A stretch of DNA of 64,000 bases from Oxalobacteraceae sp. CFBP 13730 (lineage in GTDB: Bacteria > Pseudomonadota > Gammaproteobacteria > Burkholderiales > Burkholderiaceae_D): positions 62,001 to 126,000 of the forward strand of contig JACYUQ010000001.1 in the NCBI GenBank assembly GCA_014841835.1, written 5' to 3'. The first letter of the stretch is position 1, and every line of letters starts with the position of its first letter. The position numbers and the translations under genes are program-made. Below the pieces are notes generated by a model. The model searched no databases. It saw nothing but the letters and a program-made list of their open reading frames with translations, and was not told where the DNA came from. Shown in pieces: positions 34,357 to 44,125 of this stretch.

Positions 34357-35367
34357 TTAAACACCCAGAAATTTGATCAGGGCGAAACTGATGACACCAA
34401 GGCCGAGCAGCGAAAAAATGACAACCCCGGCAACCTTGCCGCCGGCACGCAGGACAGCGCGGGCATCGACGCCGAGGCCGAGCGCGGCCATCGACATAAT
34501 GGTGAAGAAATTGGCGGCAACGTGCGCTGGCGCCAGCGCTGCCTGCGGAATCCAGCCCAGCGAGCGCAAGCCCAGCAATGCAAGGAAGCCGACGATAAAC
34601 CACGGCACCAGGTGCGCGACGTTCAGGCGGGCGCCTCCCCGTCCGCGCCCTGTCAAGGACAACACCAGCACGACCGGGCCCAGCATCAACACGCGCACCA
34701 GCTTGACCAGGGTGCCAATGTGCACGCTGGCTGCGGACACCGAACTCGTTGCCGCCAGTACCTGTGGCACGGCATACACGGTCAGCCCGGCAAACACGCC
34801 GTATTGAACCGGCGTGAATGACAACAGCCCGACTAGCAACGGCAACCCGAGCACCACCACCACACCCAGCACCGCCGTAAAGGCGATGGAGGCGGCCACG
34901 TCCTTGCCATCTGCGTCGATCACTGGGGCCACCGCCGCAATCGCCGAGTTGCCGCAAATTGAATTGCCGCAAGCAATCAGGATCGCCATCTTTTTCGGCA
35001 GACCGGCGCTGCGGCCCAGGAAATAACTGAACAGAATTGCCAGCACGACTACCCCGGCAATGCCGCCGACCAGTCCCATGCCGTTTTCGAGCAGCGCGCC
35101 GGCGCTGACGGATGCGCCCAGCAGCACCACGGCAATTTCAAGCAGCAGCTTGGCGCCCATATGGATGCCTGGCTCGAACCGCTGATCGAGACGGTGCACG
35201 GTGCGCAGTCCGGTTCCGAGCAAGATCGCCAGGACCAGGCTTTCAAGCCACGCGCGTCCGAACAGATGGGCTTCTACAGCTTCCAGCCCATACGCGGCCA
35301 GCGTGACGGCGCCGCACAGTAACAGGCCGGGTACAAATGGAGCGCATTTTTGATAGTGGGATGTCAT
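34357..35367 (-). CDS. yeiH: YeiH-family (UPF0324) putative sulphate exporter
   Basis: 336 residues with about ten membrane helices. Family signatures include LAILLGTGLRTVHRLD, GAKLLLEIAVVLLGASVS, ILIACGNSICGNSAIAAVAP and GSNFxxIMSM-like AANFFTIMSMAALGLGVD. YeiH proteins are implicated in sulphite/sulphate or cysteine-related efflux. It is divergent from a LysR regulator with a 100-base gap, the arrangement seen for yeiH and yeiE, so the regulator probably controls it. Confidence 0.9.
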   Translation of the reverse strand: MTSHYQKCAPFVPGLLLCGAVTLAAYGLEAVEAHLFGRAWLESLVLAILLGTGLRTVHRLDQRFEPGIHMGAKLLLEIAVVLLGASVSAGALLENGMGLVGGIAGVVVLAILFSYFLGRSAGLPKKMAILIACGNSICGNSAIAAVAPVIDADGKDVAASIAFTAVLGVVVVLGLPLLVGLLSFTPVQYGVFAGLTVYAVPQVLAATSSVSAASVHIGTLVKLVRVLMLGPVVLVLSLTGRGRGGARLNVAHLVPWFIVGFLALLGLRSLGWIPQAALAPAHVAANFFTIMSMAALGLGVDARAVLRAGGKVAGVVIFSLLGLGVISFALIKFLGV

Positions 35368-35467
35368 GGTCGACTCTCGTTCAGATATTTAGTGCATGCA
35401 TTATTGAACGGCGATTTCGTTCGGTCCATCGTATAATTAATGACAAATCATTAGATTGGATCGAACT

Positions 35468-36352
35468 ATGACATTGGACCAGCTACGCATTTTTGTTGAA
35501 GTCGCACAACGCCAGCACCTTACTCAGGCGGCTTCCGCGCTGTTTCTATCCCCGTCTGCCGTCAGCTCATCGATCAAGGCCCTGGAAGAGCGCTATGGCA
35601 CGGCACTGTTCCATCGGATAGGACGGCGCATCGAACTCTCCGACGCCGGTTTGATTTTCTTGATAGAAGCGCAACGCACGCTGGCCAGCGCGCGTGCAGC
35701 GGAAAACACGTTGTCGGAGCTGGGCCAGATGCGGCGCGGCACGCTGGCAATCCACGCCAGCCAGACCATCGCGAGTTACTGGCTACCGCGCTTGCTCGTG
35801 CAATTCAGTCAAACCTACCCGGCCATCGACCTCACCCTGGAAGTGGGCAATACCGACAGCGTGGCGCAGGCCATCCTGCTGGGTGGCGCCGATCTCGGTT
35901 TCATCGAAGGCGATATCGACGAACCCTCCCTGGCCATCGAAGCTGTGGGGGAGGATCAGCTCGTTGTCGTGGTAGCACCCGATCATCCATGGTCCGCCGG
36001 GGTGCCGCTGGCGGCTGCCGACCTGGTGCAGGCGCAATGGATTTTGCGCGAAACCGGTTCCGGCACGCGTTCGGCGTTTGAGAAAGCGCTGTCGGACATG
36101 GGCGTGCCGGTCGCCGCAATGCAGGTTGCTCTCAGCCTGCCGTCCAACGAGGCGGTGCGCAGCGCGGTGATGGCCGGTCCCTTTGCCACCGCGATTTCCG
36201 AACTGGTCGTGGCATCGCATGTTCAGGCGGGCCTGCTGGCGCGCGCGGCGCTGGTCCTGCCGGCGCGTGGGTTCTCGATGCTGCGTCATCCTGAACGCCA
36301 TCGCAGCCGTGCGGCGCTGGCATTTGAAGAATTGATGAACACAAAAAAATAA
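35468..36352 (+). CDS. LysR-type regulator, YeiE-like, divergent from yeiH
   Basis: 294 residues from ATG 35468 (a TTG four codons upstream is less likely). The winged helix is MTLDQLRIFVEVAQRQHLTQ AASAL with SPSAVSSSIKALEERYG; the effector domain is complete (TLAIHASQTIASYWLPRLL, GSGTRSAFEKAL, PSNEAVRSAVMAG). Shared promoter region with yeiH supports control of that gene. The effector is presumably a sulphur compound, by analogy with YeiE/CysB-like regulators. Confidence 0.88.
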   Translation: MTLDQLRIFVEVAQRQHLTQAASALFLSPSAVSSSIKALEERYGTALFHRIGRRIELSDAGLIFLIEAQRTLASARAAENTLSELGQMRRGTLAIHASQTIASYWLPRLLVQFSQTYPAIDLTLEVGNTDSVAQAILLGGADLGFIEGDIDEPSLAIEAVGEDQLVVVVAPDHPWSAGVPLAAADLVQAQWILRETGSGTRSAFEKALSDMGVPVAAMQVALSLPSNEAVRSAVMAGPFATAISELVVASHVQAGLLARAALVLPARGFSMLRHPERHRSRAALAFEELMNTKK

Positions 36353-36440
36353 ATACAAATACATGGAATAAAAACAGGGCAATGACGTTTGCACCTGTAG
36401 CAAGCCCGTTTTTCAACCTGACCTGTACTGGACCGCACCC

Positions 36441-36872
36441 ATGAAAACCACCCACCTGATGTTCCTGTTGGCCAGCACCATCGGCATCGCCACCACGGCT
36501 GTTGCCGGGCCTGCGCTGGATATGGCGCAAGCCCACTTCGCCGCCATTGGCGCCGGTGAACACGCCGCCATCGTGCATGATTACGCCGACAATGCGCGGC
36601 TGACCTGGGTTGGTGGACCGCTTGACGGCAGCTACGACGGTGCAGCCGCCATCGGCGCCGTATGGAGCAAGTTCGGCGCGATGGGCCCGCTGCGCGTCAC
36701 CGTTATGGGCGCGTCCGAGTCGGTCAATCCGAAGGGTGCGACCGTCACGGCGGCAGTGCAATTCGACGGCAAGGCCTCCATCAAGGTGCGCTACGTGCTG
36801 ACCTACCGCGACGGCAAACTGGTCAATGAAACCTGGCAGATCGATCCGAAGCTGGCCGCCAGCGCGATGTAA
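36441..36872 (+). CDS. Exported NTF2-like (SnoaL-type) protein
   Basis: 143 residues with a signal peptide cleaved after TTAVAG. The mature part has an NTF2-like cone fold pattern (MAQAHFAAIGAGEHAAIVHD, WVGGPLDGSYDGAAAIGAVW, RYVLTYRDGKLVNETWQID). No catalytic residues are obvious. It lies 11 bases ahead of the sigma factor, so it is the first gene of the following operon or lies just in front of its promoter. Confidence 0.75.
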   Translation: MKTTHLMFLLASTIGIATTAVAGPALDMAQAHFAAIGAGEHAAIVHDYADNARLTWVGGPLDGSYDGAAAIGAVWSKFGAMGPLRVTVMGASESVNPKGATVTAAVQFDGKASIKVRYVLTYRDGKLVNETWQIDPKLAASAM

Positions 36873-36883
36873 TCACTGGTTCC

Positions 36884-37402
36884 ATGAGCGTCCTGCCCCT
36901 TCTTCCCGGCGCGGAGTTGCTGGCGTGTGTCCCGCGGCTGCGGCGCTACGCGCGCGCGCTCGTGGGCGAGCGCGCCGCGGCCGATGACCTGGTGCAGGAC
37001 ACGCTCGAACGCGGCTGGGCCCAGCGCGCCGCGCTACAACCCGGCACGGACGCGCGCGCCTGGCTGTTTGCGATCATGCACAATATGCGTATCGATCAGA
37101 TACGGCGCGGCGCACTGGTCACCGAGCCGCTCGACGATGATACGCCGATGCCGGCCCTGGCGGATCGCAGCACGGTCGGCATCCAGGTGCGCGAGATGGA
37201 TGCCGCGCTGCGCCTGCTGAGCGAAGAACAGCGCGCGATCCTGCTGATGGTCGGGCTGGAAGACATGCGTTATGAAGAAGTGGCGTCGACGCTCGGCATC
37301 CCGGTCGGGACCGTCATGTCGCGGCTCGCGCGCGCCCGCGAAAAGCTGCGCAGCCTGATGGACGGCGGCGCCCGCGTGAACTCGTTGAAAGTCGTGAAAT
37401 GA
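36884..37402 (+). CDS. ECF-type RNA polymerase sigma factor
   Basis: 172 residues. Region 2 (LRRYARALVGERAAADDLVQDTLERGW) and region 4 (LRLLSEEQRAILLMVGLEDMRYEEVASTLGIPVGTVMSRLARAREKL read in blocks) are intact, with no region 3, as in ECF factors. Its stop overlaps the anti-sigma start (ATGA). It should be held inactive by that membrane partner and direct its own operon. Confidence 0.92.
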   Translation: MSVLPLLPGAELLACVPRLRRYARALVGERAAADDLVQDTLERGWAQRAALQPGTDARAWLFAIMHNMRIDQIRRGALVTEPLDDDTPMPALADRSTVGIQVREMDAALRLLSEEQRAILLMVGLEDMRYEEVASTLGIPVGTVMSRLARAREKLRSLMDGGARVNSLKVVK

Positions 37403-38205
37403 ACCTGCCCGTGACTGAAGCCGATCTGCACGCGTACGTCGACGGCGTGCTGCCGGCAGCACGCGCTGCCGAGGTCGCCGCCTACCTGGCAGAGCGCCCC
37501 GAGGAAGCTGCGCGCGTGCGCGCCTACGCGGCCCAGAACGACGCCATGCATCGCCTGTTCGATCCGGTGCTGGGCGAACCGGTCCCGGCGCCCATGGCAG
37601 CGGCCACCACGCCGCAGCGCAACCGGCACTGGCAATGGCAGGCGCTGGCGGCGGGCCTGGCAATCGCGTTGGTGAGCGGTGGCGCCGGCTGGGGCTTGCG
37701 CGGCGCGGCAACTGGCCAGTCCCTGGCGCGTATGGAGCAGCAAGCGCCCGCGTATCAGCAGGCAGCGTGGTCCGGCCTGGCACACCAGGCCGCAATAGCC
37801 CATGCCGTGTACAGCCCGGATGTGCGCCGGCCAGTGGAAATTCGCGCCGACCAGGAAGACCAGTTGGTGACCTGGCTGTCGAAGCGCATGGGCAGCAAGA
37901 TCCGTCCGCCGCATTTGGGCAAGCTGGGCTATGAACTGATCGGCGGGCGCCTGCTGCCCGGGGCCAGCGGGCCGGTAGCGCAATTCATGTACCACGACGG
38001 CGCTGGCCAGCGCCTGACGCTGTACGTGTCGACGGAGCAGGCGCGCAACAAGGACACCGGCTTTCGGTTCGCCAAAGAGGGCGACGTCAACGTGTTTTAC
38101 TGGATCGACGGGAAGTTCGGCTATGCGCTGTCCGCAGCCGTCGACAAGGGCGAACTGGCACGGGTTGCCAGCGCCGTCTATGAACAACTGGAGGGACCGG
38201 TTTGA
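37399..38205 (+). CDS. Transmembrane anti-sigma factor
   Basis: 268 residues. The cytoplasmic N-terminus carries the short zinc-less anti-sigma helix pattern (EADLHAYVDGVLPAARAAEV AAYLAERPE), followed by one membrane helix (about 80-98, WQALAAGLAIALVSGGAGW) and a 160-residue periplasmic domain (VEIRADQEDQLVTWLSKRMG, LGYELIGGRLLPGASGPVAQ) of the type found in many Burkholderiales RsiW-like proteins. ATGA overlap with the sigma gene ensures balanced synthesis. Confidence 0.9.
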   Translation: MNLPVTEADLHAYVDGVLPAARAAEVAAYLAERPEEAARVRAYAAQNDAMHRLFDPVLGEPVPAPMAAATTPQRNRHWQWQALAAGLAIALVSGGAGWGLRGAATGQSLARMEQQAPAYQQAAWSGLAHQAAIAHAVYSPDVRRPVEIRADQEDQLVTWLSKRMGSKIRPPHLGKLGYELIGGRLLPGASGPVAQFMYHDGAGQRLTLYVSTEQARNKDTGFRFAKEGDVNVFYWIDGKFGYALSAAVDKGELARVASAVYEQLEGPV

Positions 38206-38642
38206 AATTTTCACTTTTTTTGGGCGCCATGCTCTGGTGCTGCACCGCCACAGTCTCGGCGCAGCATGCTGGCCACCATGGCGCGACTGCGCCGCCTGCC
38301 TCGTTTATCGCCAGTAGCGACAGGCCCTATGCGTCTCTCGCGGATGATGCCATGGCGATCATGGATGACGGCATGCGACGCGCGCCGACAACCGGGGACC
38401 CCGCGCATGACTTCATGAGCATGATGATTCCTCACCATCAAGGCGCGATCGATATGGCCAAGGCCATCCTGGTGCACAGTAACGACCGCGAACTGCGCAA
38501 CCTGGCACAAGGCATCATCGTCGAACAACAGAACGAAATCAATGTAATGCGCGCCTGGTTGCAACGCTACCAGGCAGCCCACGGCGCAAGAGCCGATTCC
38601 ACCAACGCAGACACCAGGAAAGACTCTCATGCAACTCACTGA
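38202..38642 (+). CDS. Exported DUF305 protein
   Basis: 146 residues from TTG 38202, overlapping the anti-sigma stop, with GGAGGG upstream. A signal peptide (ends VSAQ) is followed by HAGHHG and a DUF305 four-helix domain: HDFMSMMIPHHQGAIDMAK and NEINVMRAWLQRY. DUF305 proteins are ferritin-like and frequently linked to copper or other metal stress. The HH and HxxG residues could ligate metal. Overlap with both neighbours indicates tight co-translation. Confidence 0.88.
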   Translation: MKFSLFLGAMLWCCTATVSAQHAGHHGATAPPASFIASSDRPYASLADDAMAIMDDGMRRAPTTGDPAHDFMSMMIPHHQGAIDMAKAILVHSNDRELRNLAQGIIVEQQNEINVMRAWLQRYQAAHGARADSTNADTRKDSHATH

Positions 38643-40029
38643 ATTGAATAAGCTCACCTTCGCCATGACGCTTGCGGTCGCTGCCATGGGTACTGCGCAG
38701 GCTGCGCCAGGCACACAGGACCGCGTCTATACAGCTGACCAGAACAGCAACACCGTTTCGGTGATCGATCCATCCACCAATCAGTTGCTGGGACAAATCC
38801 GGTTGGGTAATCAGCGGCCCGACATCCTGTCTCCTTTGTACAAGGGGCAAGTGAATGTTCATGGATTGGGTTTTTCGCCGGACCATAAAACCTTGATTGC
38901 GATATCGAATGGCTCCAATTCGGTGACCTTCATCGACACGGCCACCAATAAGGTCAAGGGCGTTACCTATATCGGGCGGTCGCCTCACGAAGGATTTTTC
39001 ACCGCGGACGGTCGCGAAGTCTGGGTCGTGGTACGCGGCGAAGATTACGTCTCGGTCATCGATCCTGTCACCTTCAAGGAAAAACGCCGGATCCAGACAA
39101 CAGGTGGTCCGGGCATGGTGATGTTCCATCCCGATGGCAAACTGGCGTTCGTGGTATCGAGCTTTAATCCTGTCGTCGATGTCATCGACATGAAAACATC
39201 CAAAGTGATCAAGCATATTTCTGTCACTAGCCCGTTCTCGCCGTTCTTGCAGTTCACGCCTGATTTCAAGGAAGTCTGGATGACGCACAAGGACGTTGGC
39301 AAGGTCACCCGCATCGACGTGGCGACGCTGATAGTCAAAGGCGTCATCGACACCGGTTTTATTACCAACCACCTGGCGTTCGGGAAGAACGCTGGCGGCG
39401 CAAGAGCCTACGTGACAGTGGGCGGAGAAAATGTCGTCAAGGTCTATTCCACCGGTGATCAGCCACAACTGATGGCGACGATACCGACCGGGGCCTTGCC
39501 GCATGGCGCATGGGCGTCGGACGACGGCAGCAAAGTGTACGTTGGTCTCGAAAACGGCGATGGTGTCGACGTGATCGACACCGCAAGCAACAAGGTCGTC
39601 GCGCATGTGGCGGCCGGCCAGGCGCCGCAAGCGCTTGTCTACGTGTCCCATGCCGTGCCCACCGGTGCTGGTACCAGCAACCTGGTGCCGCGTGTGAACG
39701 GCGAGTCGAGCAATATCGCTCTCAAGTCCCGCGGCGACGCCAAAGGATTCGTGGTCGTGCGCAGCCTGGGCGTGACCGATGCACTGGAAGTGTTCTTGTA
39801 CAAACTGAAACCGGAGACTGTTTACAACGTCTACGCCGGTGGTCAGCGCGCGCCGGTGGGTCGCTTCAAGACTGACGGCAAAGGCATGGCGAACGGTACT
39901 GCCATTGGGCCCATGCGCGACGTGCGGCCGGGCCTGGCGCAGCAGCCGGCTGGCGCCAGCCGGATCCTGGTGATGGAGGGCGACACGCCAGCCGGAGCGG
40001 AGCAGGCAGCGCTGGCGAGCAGCGAGTGA
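38629..40029 (+). CDS. Exported YncE-like beta-propeller protein
   Basis: 466 residues, starting 14 bases inside the DUF305 gene. A signal peptide (ends AQAAPG) precedes seven-bladed propeller repeats of the YVTN/cytochrome d1-like kind (RVYTADQNSNTVSVIDPSTN, TLIAISNGSNSVTFIDTATN, EVWVVVRGEDYVSVIDPVTF, AFVVSSFNPVVDVIDMKTSK). The C-terminal 130 residues are an extra domain (NVYAGGQRAPVGRFKTDGKG). Partner or ligand unknown; periplasmic scaffold or metal-stress role is likely from operon context. Confidence 0.85.
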   Translation: MQLTELNKLTFAMTLAVAAMGTAQAAPGTQDRVYTADQNSNTVSVIDPSTNQLLGQIRLGNQRPDILSPLYKGQVNVHGLGFSPDHKTLIAISNGSNSVTFIDTATNKVKGVTYIGRSPHEGFFTADGREVWVVVRGEDYVSVIDPVTFKEKRRIQTTGGPGMVMFHPDGKLAFVVSSFNPVVDVIDMKTSKVIKHISVTSPFSPFLQFTPDFKEVWMTHKDVGKVTRIDVATLIVKGVIDTGFITNHLAFGKNAGGARAYVTVGGENVVKVYSTGDQPQLMATIPTGALPHGAWASDDGSKVYVGLENGDGVDVIDTASNKVVAHVAAGQAPQALVYVSHAVPTGAGTSNLVPRVNGESSNIALKSRGDAKGFVVVRSLGVTDALEVFLYKLKPETVYNVYAGGQRAPVGRFKTDGKGMANGTAIGPMRDVRPGLAQQPAGASRILVMEGDTPAGAEQAALASSE

Positions 40030-40634
40030 CGTCTGGCGTGCCGGTGGCTCCCTTGCTGGACGATGTAGCCGAACTGGCACGCCGCGTCGAACTGCTGTCT
40101 CTTCCCCATGTGGTCGCGCTCAACCAGTGGGTCGACACGCACGCAGCCGTCCGCGCGCTGCCGTACTTCGATCCGCTGGACGGCGGCGCCGATGCGTCCA
40201 TTCTCATCTTGCTGGAAGCGCCGGCGCGCCATGCGATGCGCCCGCGCTTCGTCTCGCGCGACAATCCTGGTCCTGCGCAGCGCAATCTTCAACGTTTCCT
40301 GGCGCAAGCCGCCGTCGCGCGTGCGCGTACCGTGCTGTGGAATACCGTGCCCTGGCTGGCCGACGAGCAAGCTCCGCCGGCGCGCCTGGGTGTGGCGGCG
40401 GTACGCGCAGGCATCGCCATGCTAGGCGATGTGCTGGACCTCCTGCCATGCCTGCGGGTGGTCGTGCTGGCCGGACGCACGGCCCGCCAGGCCCACGCTG
40501 CCATCGAGGCCAGGCGGCCGGGCTTGATCGTACTGGAAATGCCTCATCCGAGTCCGCTATCTGTTTGTACGTCGCCAACTGTGGCCCCGCAAATCGTCGC
40601 GACACTGGCGCGCGCGGCGCAACTGGCGCGCTGA
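40026..40634 (+). CDS. Uracil-DNA glycosylase superfamily protein
   Basis: 202 residues from GTG 40026, overlapping the propeller stop. Family motifs: ADASILILLEAP (motif A equivalent), FVSRDNPGPAQRNLQRF, VLWNTVPWL and MPHPSPLSVC (motif B). The residues fit the UDG-like group in DUF4918/UdgX-adjacent families rather than Ung. It probably excises or binds damaged bases. A DNA-repair enzyme at the end of a sigma-controlled exported-protein operon is unexpected. Confidence 0.82.
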   Translation: MTSGVPVAPLLDDVAELARRVELLSLPHVVALNQWVDTHAAVRALPYFDPLDGGADASILILLEAPARHAMRPRFVSRDNPGPAQRNLQRFLAQAAVARARTVLWNTVPWLADEQAPPARLGVAAVRAGIAMLGDVLDLLPCLRVVVLAGRTARQAHAAIEARRPGLIVLEMPHPSPLSVCTSPTVAPQIVATLARAAQLAR

Positions 40635-40644
40635 ACGTTGGCCT

Positions 40645-41778
40645 TCAGGGCCGGTTCATCGACGCAATACAGGGAGAGACGAACAGGTTGCCACGGTAAG
40701 CGCCGAGCGCGGTGCGCCATGCGACAACCAGCCACAGGCTTGCCAGTACCACTACCAGCGCGCTGCCGAAGACCTCGAAGAACAGCGAATCGAGCACCTT
40801 CGCCAGACGCAGCGTGGTGACCGCGAATACGCCGAGCGGAAAGGTATAGCCCCACCAGCCCAGGTTGAATGGAACGGCTGCCCTGAAGTAGCGCAGCGTA
40901 ATCAGGGTTGCCAGCATCATCCACCACAGGCCGAGTCCCCAAAGCAGCAGGCCGCTCACCACGCCCATCCCGTTGGCCACGTGGCCAACCTCGGCCAGGC
41001 CAAACGGCGCCAGCGTCGCCGGCGCGGCGGCGCCGAGCACCAGCATGCCGAGCGCGCCGGTGCCCACTGGCCCGAGCGCCAGCCAGCTTGATGCCGCCAT
41101 GCTTTCGTGCGGCAGTTTGTGCAGGGCCATGCGTAATAACAGAATCGCGAGAATGCTGAGCGCCACTGGCACCGAGTATGCCCACAGCACGTAGCCGGTG
41201 ATCAGGACTGTGAAGCGCGCGCCACCATCCTGCAGGTGCGGCACAAGCAGCCCGGCGCTCGCCGCTGCAACCTCGGCAGCGACGACCGGCAGCAGCCAGA
41301 CCGCCGTCATTTGGTCGATGCTGTGCTGCTGGCGCGTGAACATCAGGTAAGGAATGAGGACGCCGCAAGCAAGTGCCATGGCCACATCGATCCACCACAA
41401 AGCTTCGGCCACCGCGACGGCGGCGGCGCCCCAGCGCGACACGCCAAAGCTGAGAAATCCATTGATAATTGTAGCTAAGCCCATGGGAATGGTACCGAAG
41501 AACATGGAGACGGTCGCATGGCCGAACACCTGTTTCGCTTCGTCGAAAAACATGACCCAGCGCGCGCTGTACAGCGCGGCAAACAATACGAACAGCGCAA
41601 TGTTAAAAAGCCAAAGTCCCTCGGCCAGGCGGGCCATTCCCGGGAGCGCGCCTGGAAGTTGGGCGAGCGCGAGCGACAAGATGCCGGTGCCCATCGTTGC
41701 CGCAAATGTGACTTTCCGAAATAGATGCGACGTTTTGGAAATTACTGCGACGACAGGGCATGAAGTAGCGAAATCCAC
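40645..41778 (-). CDS. TDT/SLAC1-family transporter (TehA-like)
   Basis: About 377 residues from GTG 41778; the frame stays open to 41940 but that extension includes a dispersed palindromic repeat and is not like the family. About ten membrane helices, with VTFAATMGTGILSLALAQLPG as the first and LWWMMLATLITLRYF near the end. TDT members transport tellurite, C4-dicarboxylates, sulphite or anions; none can be chosen here. It converges with the UDG-like gene (10-base gap). Confidence 0.82.
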   Translation of the reverse strand: MDFATSCPVVAVISKTSHLFRKVTFAATMGTGILSLALAQLPGALPGMARLAEGLWLFNIALFVLFAALYSARWVMFFDEAKQVFGHATVSMFFGTIPMGLATIINGFLSFGVSRWGAAAVAVAEALWWIDVAMALACGVLIPYLMFTRQQHSIDQMTAVWLLPVVAAEVAAASAGLLVPHLQDGGARFTVLITGYVLWAYSVPVALSILAILLLRMALHKLPHESMAASSWLALGPVGTGALGMLVLGAAAPATLAPFGLAEVGHVANGMGVVSGLLLWGLGLWWMMLATLITLRYFRAAVPFNLGWWGYTFPLGVFAVTTLRLAKVLDSLFFEVFGSALVVVLASLWLVVAWRTALGAYRGNLFVSPCIASMNRP

Positions 41779-41814
41779 CGCTTCTTGCTGAGTTACACTG
41801 GCGACGACGAACTT

Positions 41815-41834
41815 CTGCTTTCGGCCAAAAGCAG
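41815..41834. repeat. Dispersed palindromic element
   Basis: CTGCTTTCGGCCAAAAGCAG, an almost perfect inverted repeat, in the divergent intergenic region between the TDT transporter and the hybrid kinase. Related copies are at 32794 and 44126. Such REP-like sequences are common in intergenic DNA of proteobacteria. Confidence 0.6.
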
Positions 41835-41932
41835 CCGTTCGAAAAAACTTAAGCTGCCACTTATTAGTAGTGGTAAGGCAAAAAATCGTTGAAAATGCCA
41901 TACCAGCGGCCTGTTCCACAACAAACACACGT

Positions 41933-44074
41933 ATGAACATCGATCATCCCTCTCAGACGACCGAAGCAATTCTGAGCATGCAACAAACTCTCGCGGCGCT
42001 GAGCGCTGAGCGCAACGATCTTCGCGCGGCAAACCAACGGTTGGAACTAGCGCTAGCGGCATCTGGCGTAGTTGGACTATGGGACTGGATGGTCGACACA
42101 GACCTTTTGTATGGAGACTCCAACTTCGCACGCCTCTACGGTCTAGATCCGAAGAAAACTGCGTCAGGGCTGACAATGGAGGAGTATCAGGCCTTTGTCG
42201 TCATAGACGACCTCGCAGCGTTACGAAGCGACATACGTCAAACCTTTGAACGCGCGGCCGATTTTTTTGTCGAATATCGGCTTGCGATTCCGGGCCAGTC
42301 GCTGCGCTGGGTCGAATGCAAGGGTAAGTTAATCAACGGTGATGATGGCAAACCATATCGATTTTCGGGAACTGCAATTGACATCACTGATCGGAAGCTT
42401 GCCGACGAGATAATCCGCACTCACACCATTACTGCGCGTGCAAATGCCGAGCGCGTTCAGCTCGCTTTGCAGGCAGGCGCCATTATCGGCACTTGGGTAT
42501 GGGATATCGAGAAGAACGAGTTTGTTGTTGATGAAGGTTTCGCTCATGCATTTGGCTTGGATTCGGCTTTAGGCCACCAAGGCATCAGCTTGGAGCAGGT
42601 AGTGGAAACCGTCCACCCCGATGACAAAGCAGGCTTAGCGAAGGCGATAGAAAAGGCAATCGAAAACCCCGGACCTTATATGCATCAATATAGGGTACGG
42701 CGTTCTGATGGTAACTACTATTGGGTTGAGGCGAATGGTAGGGTTGAACGGGGAGCAAGTGGCCTGCCTCAGCGTTTCCCAGGCGTGTTGATCGACATTA
42801 CTGCTCGGCGTGCCATTGAGATAGAACGCGATCGTGTATCCGTTGAGCTGCGCGATCTGAACATGACGCTGGAGCAACGCGTCGTTGAACGCACGTCCGC
42901 ACTGGTCGAAGCACAGGAAGCACTACGGCAATCGCAGAAGATGGAGGCAGTAGGTCAGCTTACCGGAGGGCTTGCGCACGACTTCAATAATCTCCTGGCT
43001 GGCATCTCCGGTGCACTTCAGTTAATGCAAATTCGTGCCCTGAATGGTCAGTTCAAAGATTTCGAGCGCTACATCCTTATGGCTCAAGGCGGCGTCAAGC
43101 GCGCCGCTTCGCTGACACACAGACTGCTCGCTTTTTCGCGCCGGCAGACCCTGGACCCACGTCCAGTCGATGTGAACCGCATGGTCACAGACATGCGTGA
43201 CCTGATACAGCGCACGGTTGGGCCAGGCATTGCGGTTGATGTCGTGACGGCGGCCGGGCTATGGCCTGCCCTGGTCGATTCATCCCAGCTCGAAAACGCG
43301 CTGCTCAACCTGTGTATCAATGCTCGCGACGCGATGCCGGGAGGCGGCCGCATTACAATTGAGACGGCCAATAGATGGCTCGACGACCATACTGCGCGCC
43401 AACACGACATGGCCCCCGGTCAATATCTCTCGATGTGCGTAACAGATTCTGGCACCGGCATCGCGCCCGAACTCATCGATAAGATATTCGAACCTTTCTT
43501 CACGACTAAACCGCTTGGTGAGGGAACTGGCCTCGGCTTGTCGATGGTTTACGGTTTCGCCAAGCAGTCGGGCGGACAAGTCCGCATTTATTCCGAAGTT
43601 GAAATGGGAACCACGGCGTGCGTCTATTTGCCGAGGTCGTCGGGAAGCGTTGAGGACGATAATCCGAGCGAAGAATTAGTACCTTTGTTCGCGGTGGAGA
43701 AGCAACACACCGTTCTGGTTGTTGATGATGAGCCTATGATCCGCGCGATTGTTTCCGAAATGCTGAACGACCTGGGCTACAACGTTCTCGAGGCAGGCGA
43801 CAGTACCATTGGCCTCAAAATCCTTCAGTCGGATGTACCCATCGACCTGCTTATTTCCGACGTGGGCTTACCGGGTGGACTAAACGGACGTCAGATGGCA
43901 GACGCTGGCCGTGTGAGCCGGCCAGCCCTGAATGTATTGTTTATCACTGGATATGCAGAGAACGCGGCAATCGGTCATGGTCATCTTTCTCCAGGAATGC
44001 AAGTCATGACAAAGCCATTTGATATGCAAAGTCTGGCCTCTCGCGTCAGATCTATCGTTGAGAGAACGGGATAA
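41933..44074 (+). CDS. Hybrid PAS sensor histidine kinase with C-terminal receiver
   Basis: 713 residues from ATG 41933 (a GTG 21 codons upstream is possible). Order: short coiled coil, PAS/PAC 1 ([20 protein letters not shown] ... [13 protein letters not shown]), PAS/PAC 2 ([20 protein letters not shown] ... [13 protein letters not shown]), coiled linker, HisKA ([20 protein letters not shown]), HATPase_c ([31 protein letters not shown]) and receiver ([24 protein letters not shown]). No membrane helix, so cytoplasmic. It is lower in GC than neighbours such as the sigma operon and directly precedes the phage rz1, in the place where cargo genes sit in the 28-33 kb array. Confidence 0.92.
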   Translation: MNIDHPSQTTEAILSMQQTLAALSAERNDLRAANQRLELALAASGVVGLWDWMVDTDLLYGDSNFARLYGLDPKKTASGLTMEEYQAFVVIDDLAALRSDIRQTFERAADFFVEYRLAIPGQSLRWVECKGKLINGDDGKPYRFSGTAIDITDRKLADEIIRTHTITARANAERVQLALQAGAIIGTWVWDIEKNEFVVDEGFAHAFGLDSALGHQGISLEQVVETVHPDDKAGLAKAIEKAIENPGPYMHQYRVRRSDGNYYWVEANGRVERGASGLPQRFPGVLIDITARRAIEIERDRVSVELRDLNMTLEQRVVERTSALVEAQEALRQSQKMEAVGQLTGGLAHDFNNLLAGISGALQLMQIRALNGQFKDFERYILMAQGGVKRAASLTHRLLAFSRRQTLDPRPVDVNRMVTDMRDLIQRTVGPGIAVDVVTAAGLWPALVDSSQLENALLNLCINARDAMPGGGRITIETANRWLDDHTARQHDMAPGQYLSMCVTDSGTGIAPELIDKIFEPFFTTKPLGEGTGLGLSMVYGFAKQSGGQVRIYSEVEMGTTACVYLPRSSGSVEDDNPSEELVPLFAVEKQHTVLVVDDEPMIRAIVSEMLNDLGYNVLEAGDSTIGLKILQSDVPIDLLISDVGLPGGLNGRQMADAGRVSRPALNVLFITGYAENAAIGHGHLSPGMQVMTKPFDMQSLASRVRSIVERTG

Positions 44075-44125
44075 AATTTATTCCATGGTCAAGGCGTTGA
44101 CTGCGACATTCGTGATTGTCAATGT

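Noticed and set aside
41779..41940. N-terminal extension of the TDT transporter to ATG 41940
   Set aside because: The extension contains the dispersed palindrome and non-family sequence and overlaps the start of the divergent kinase gene.
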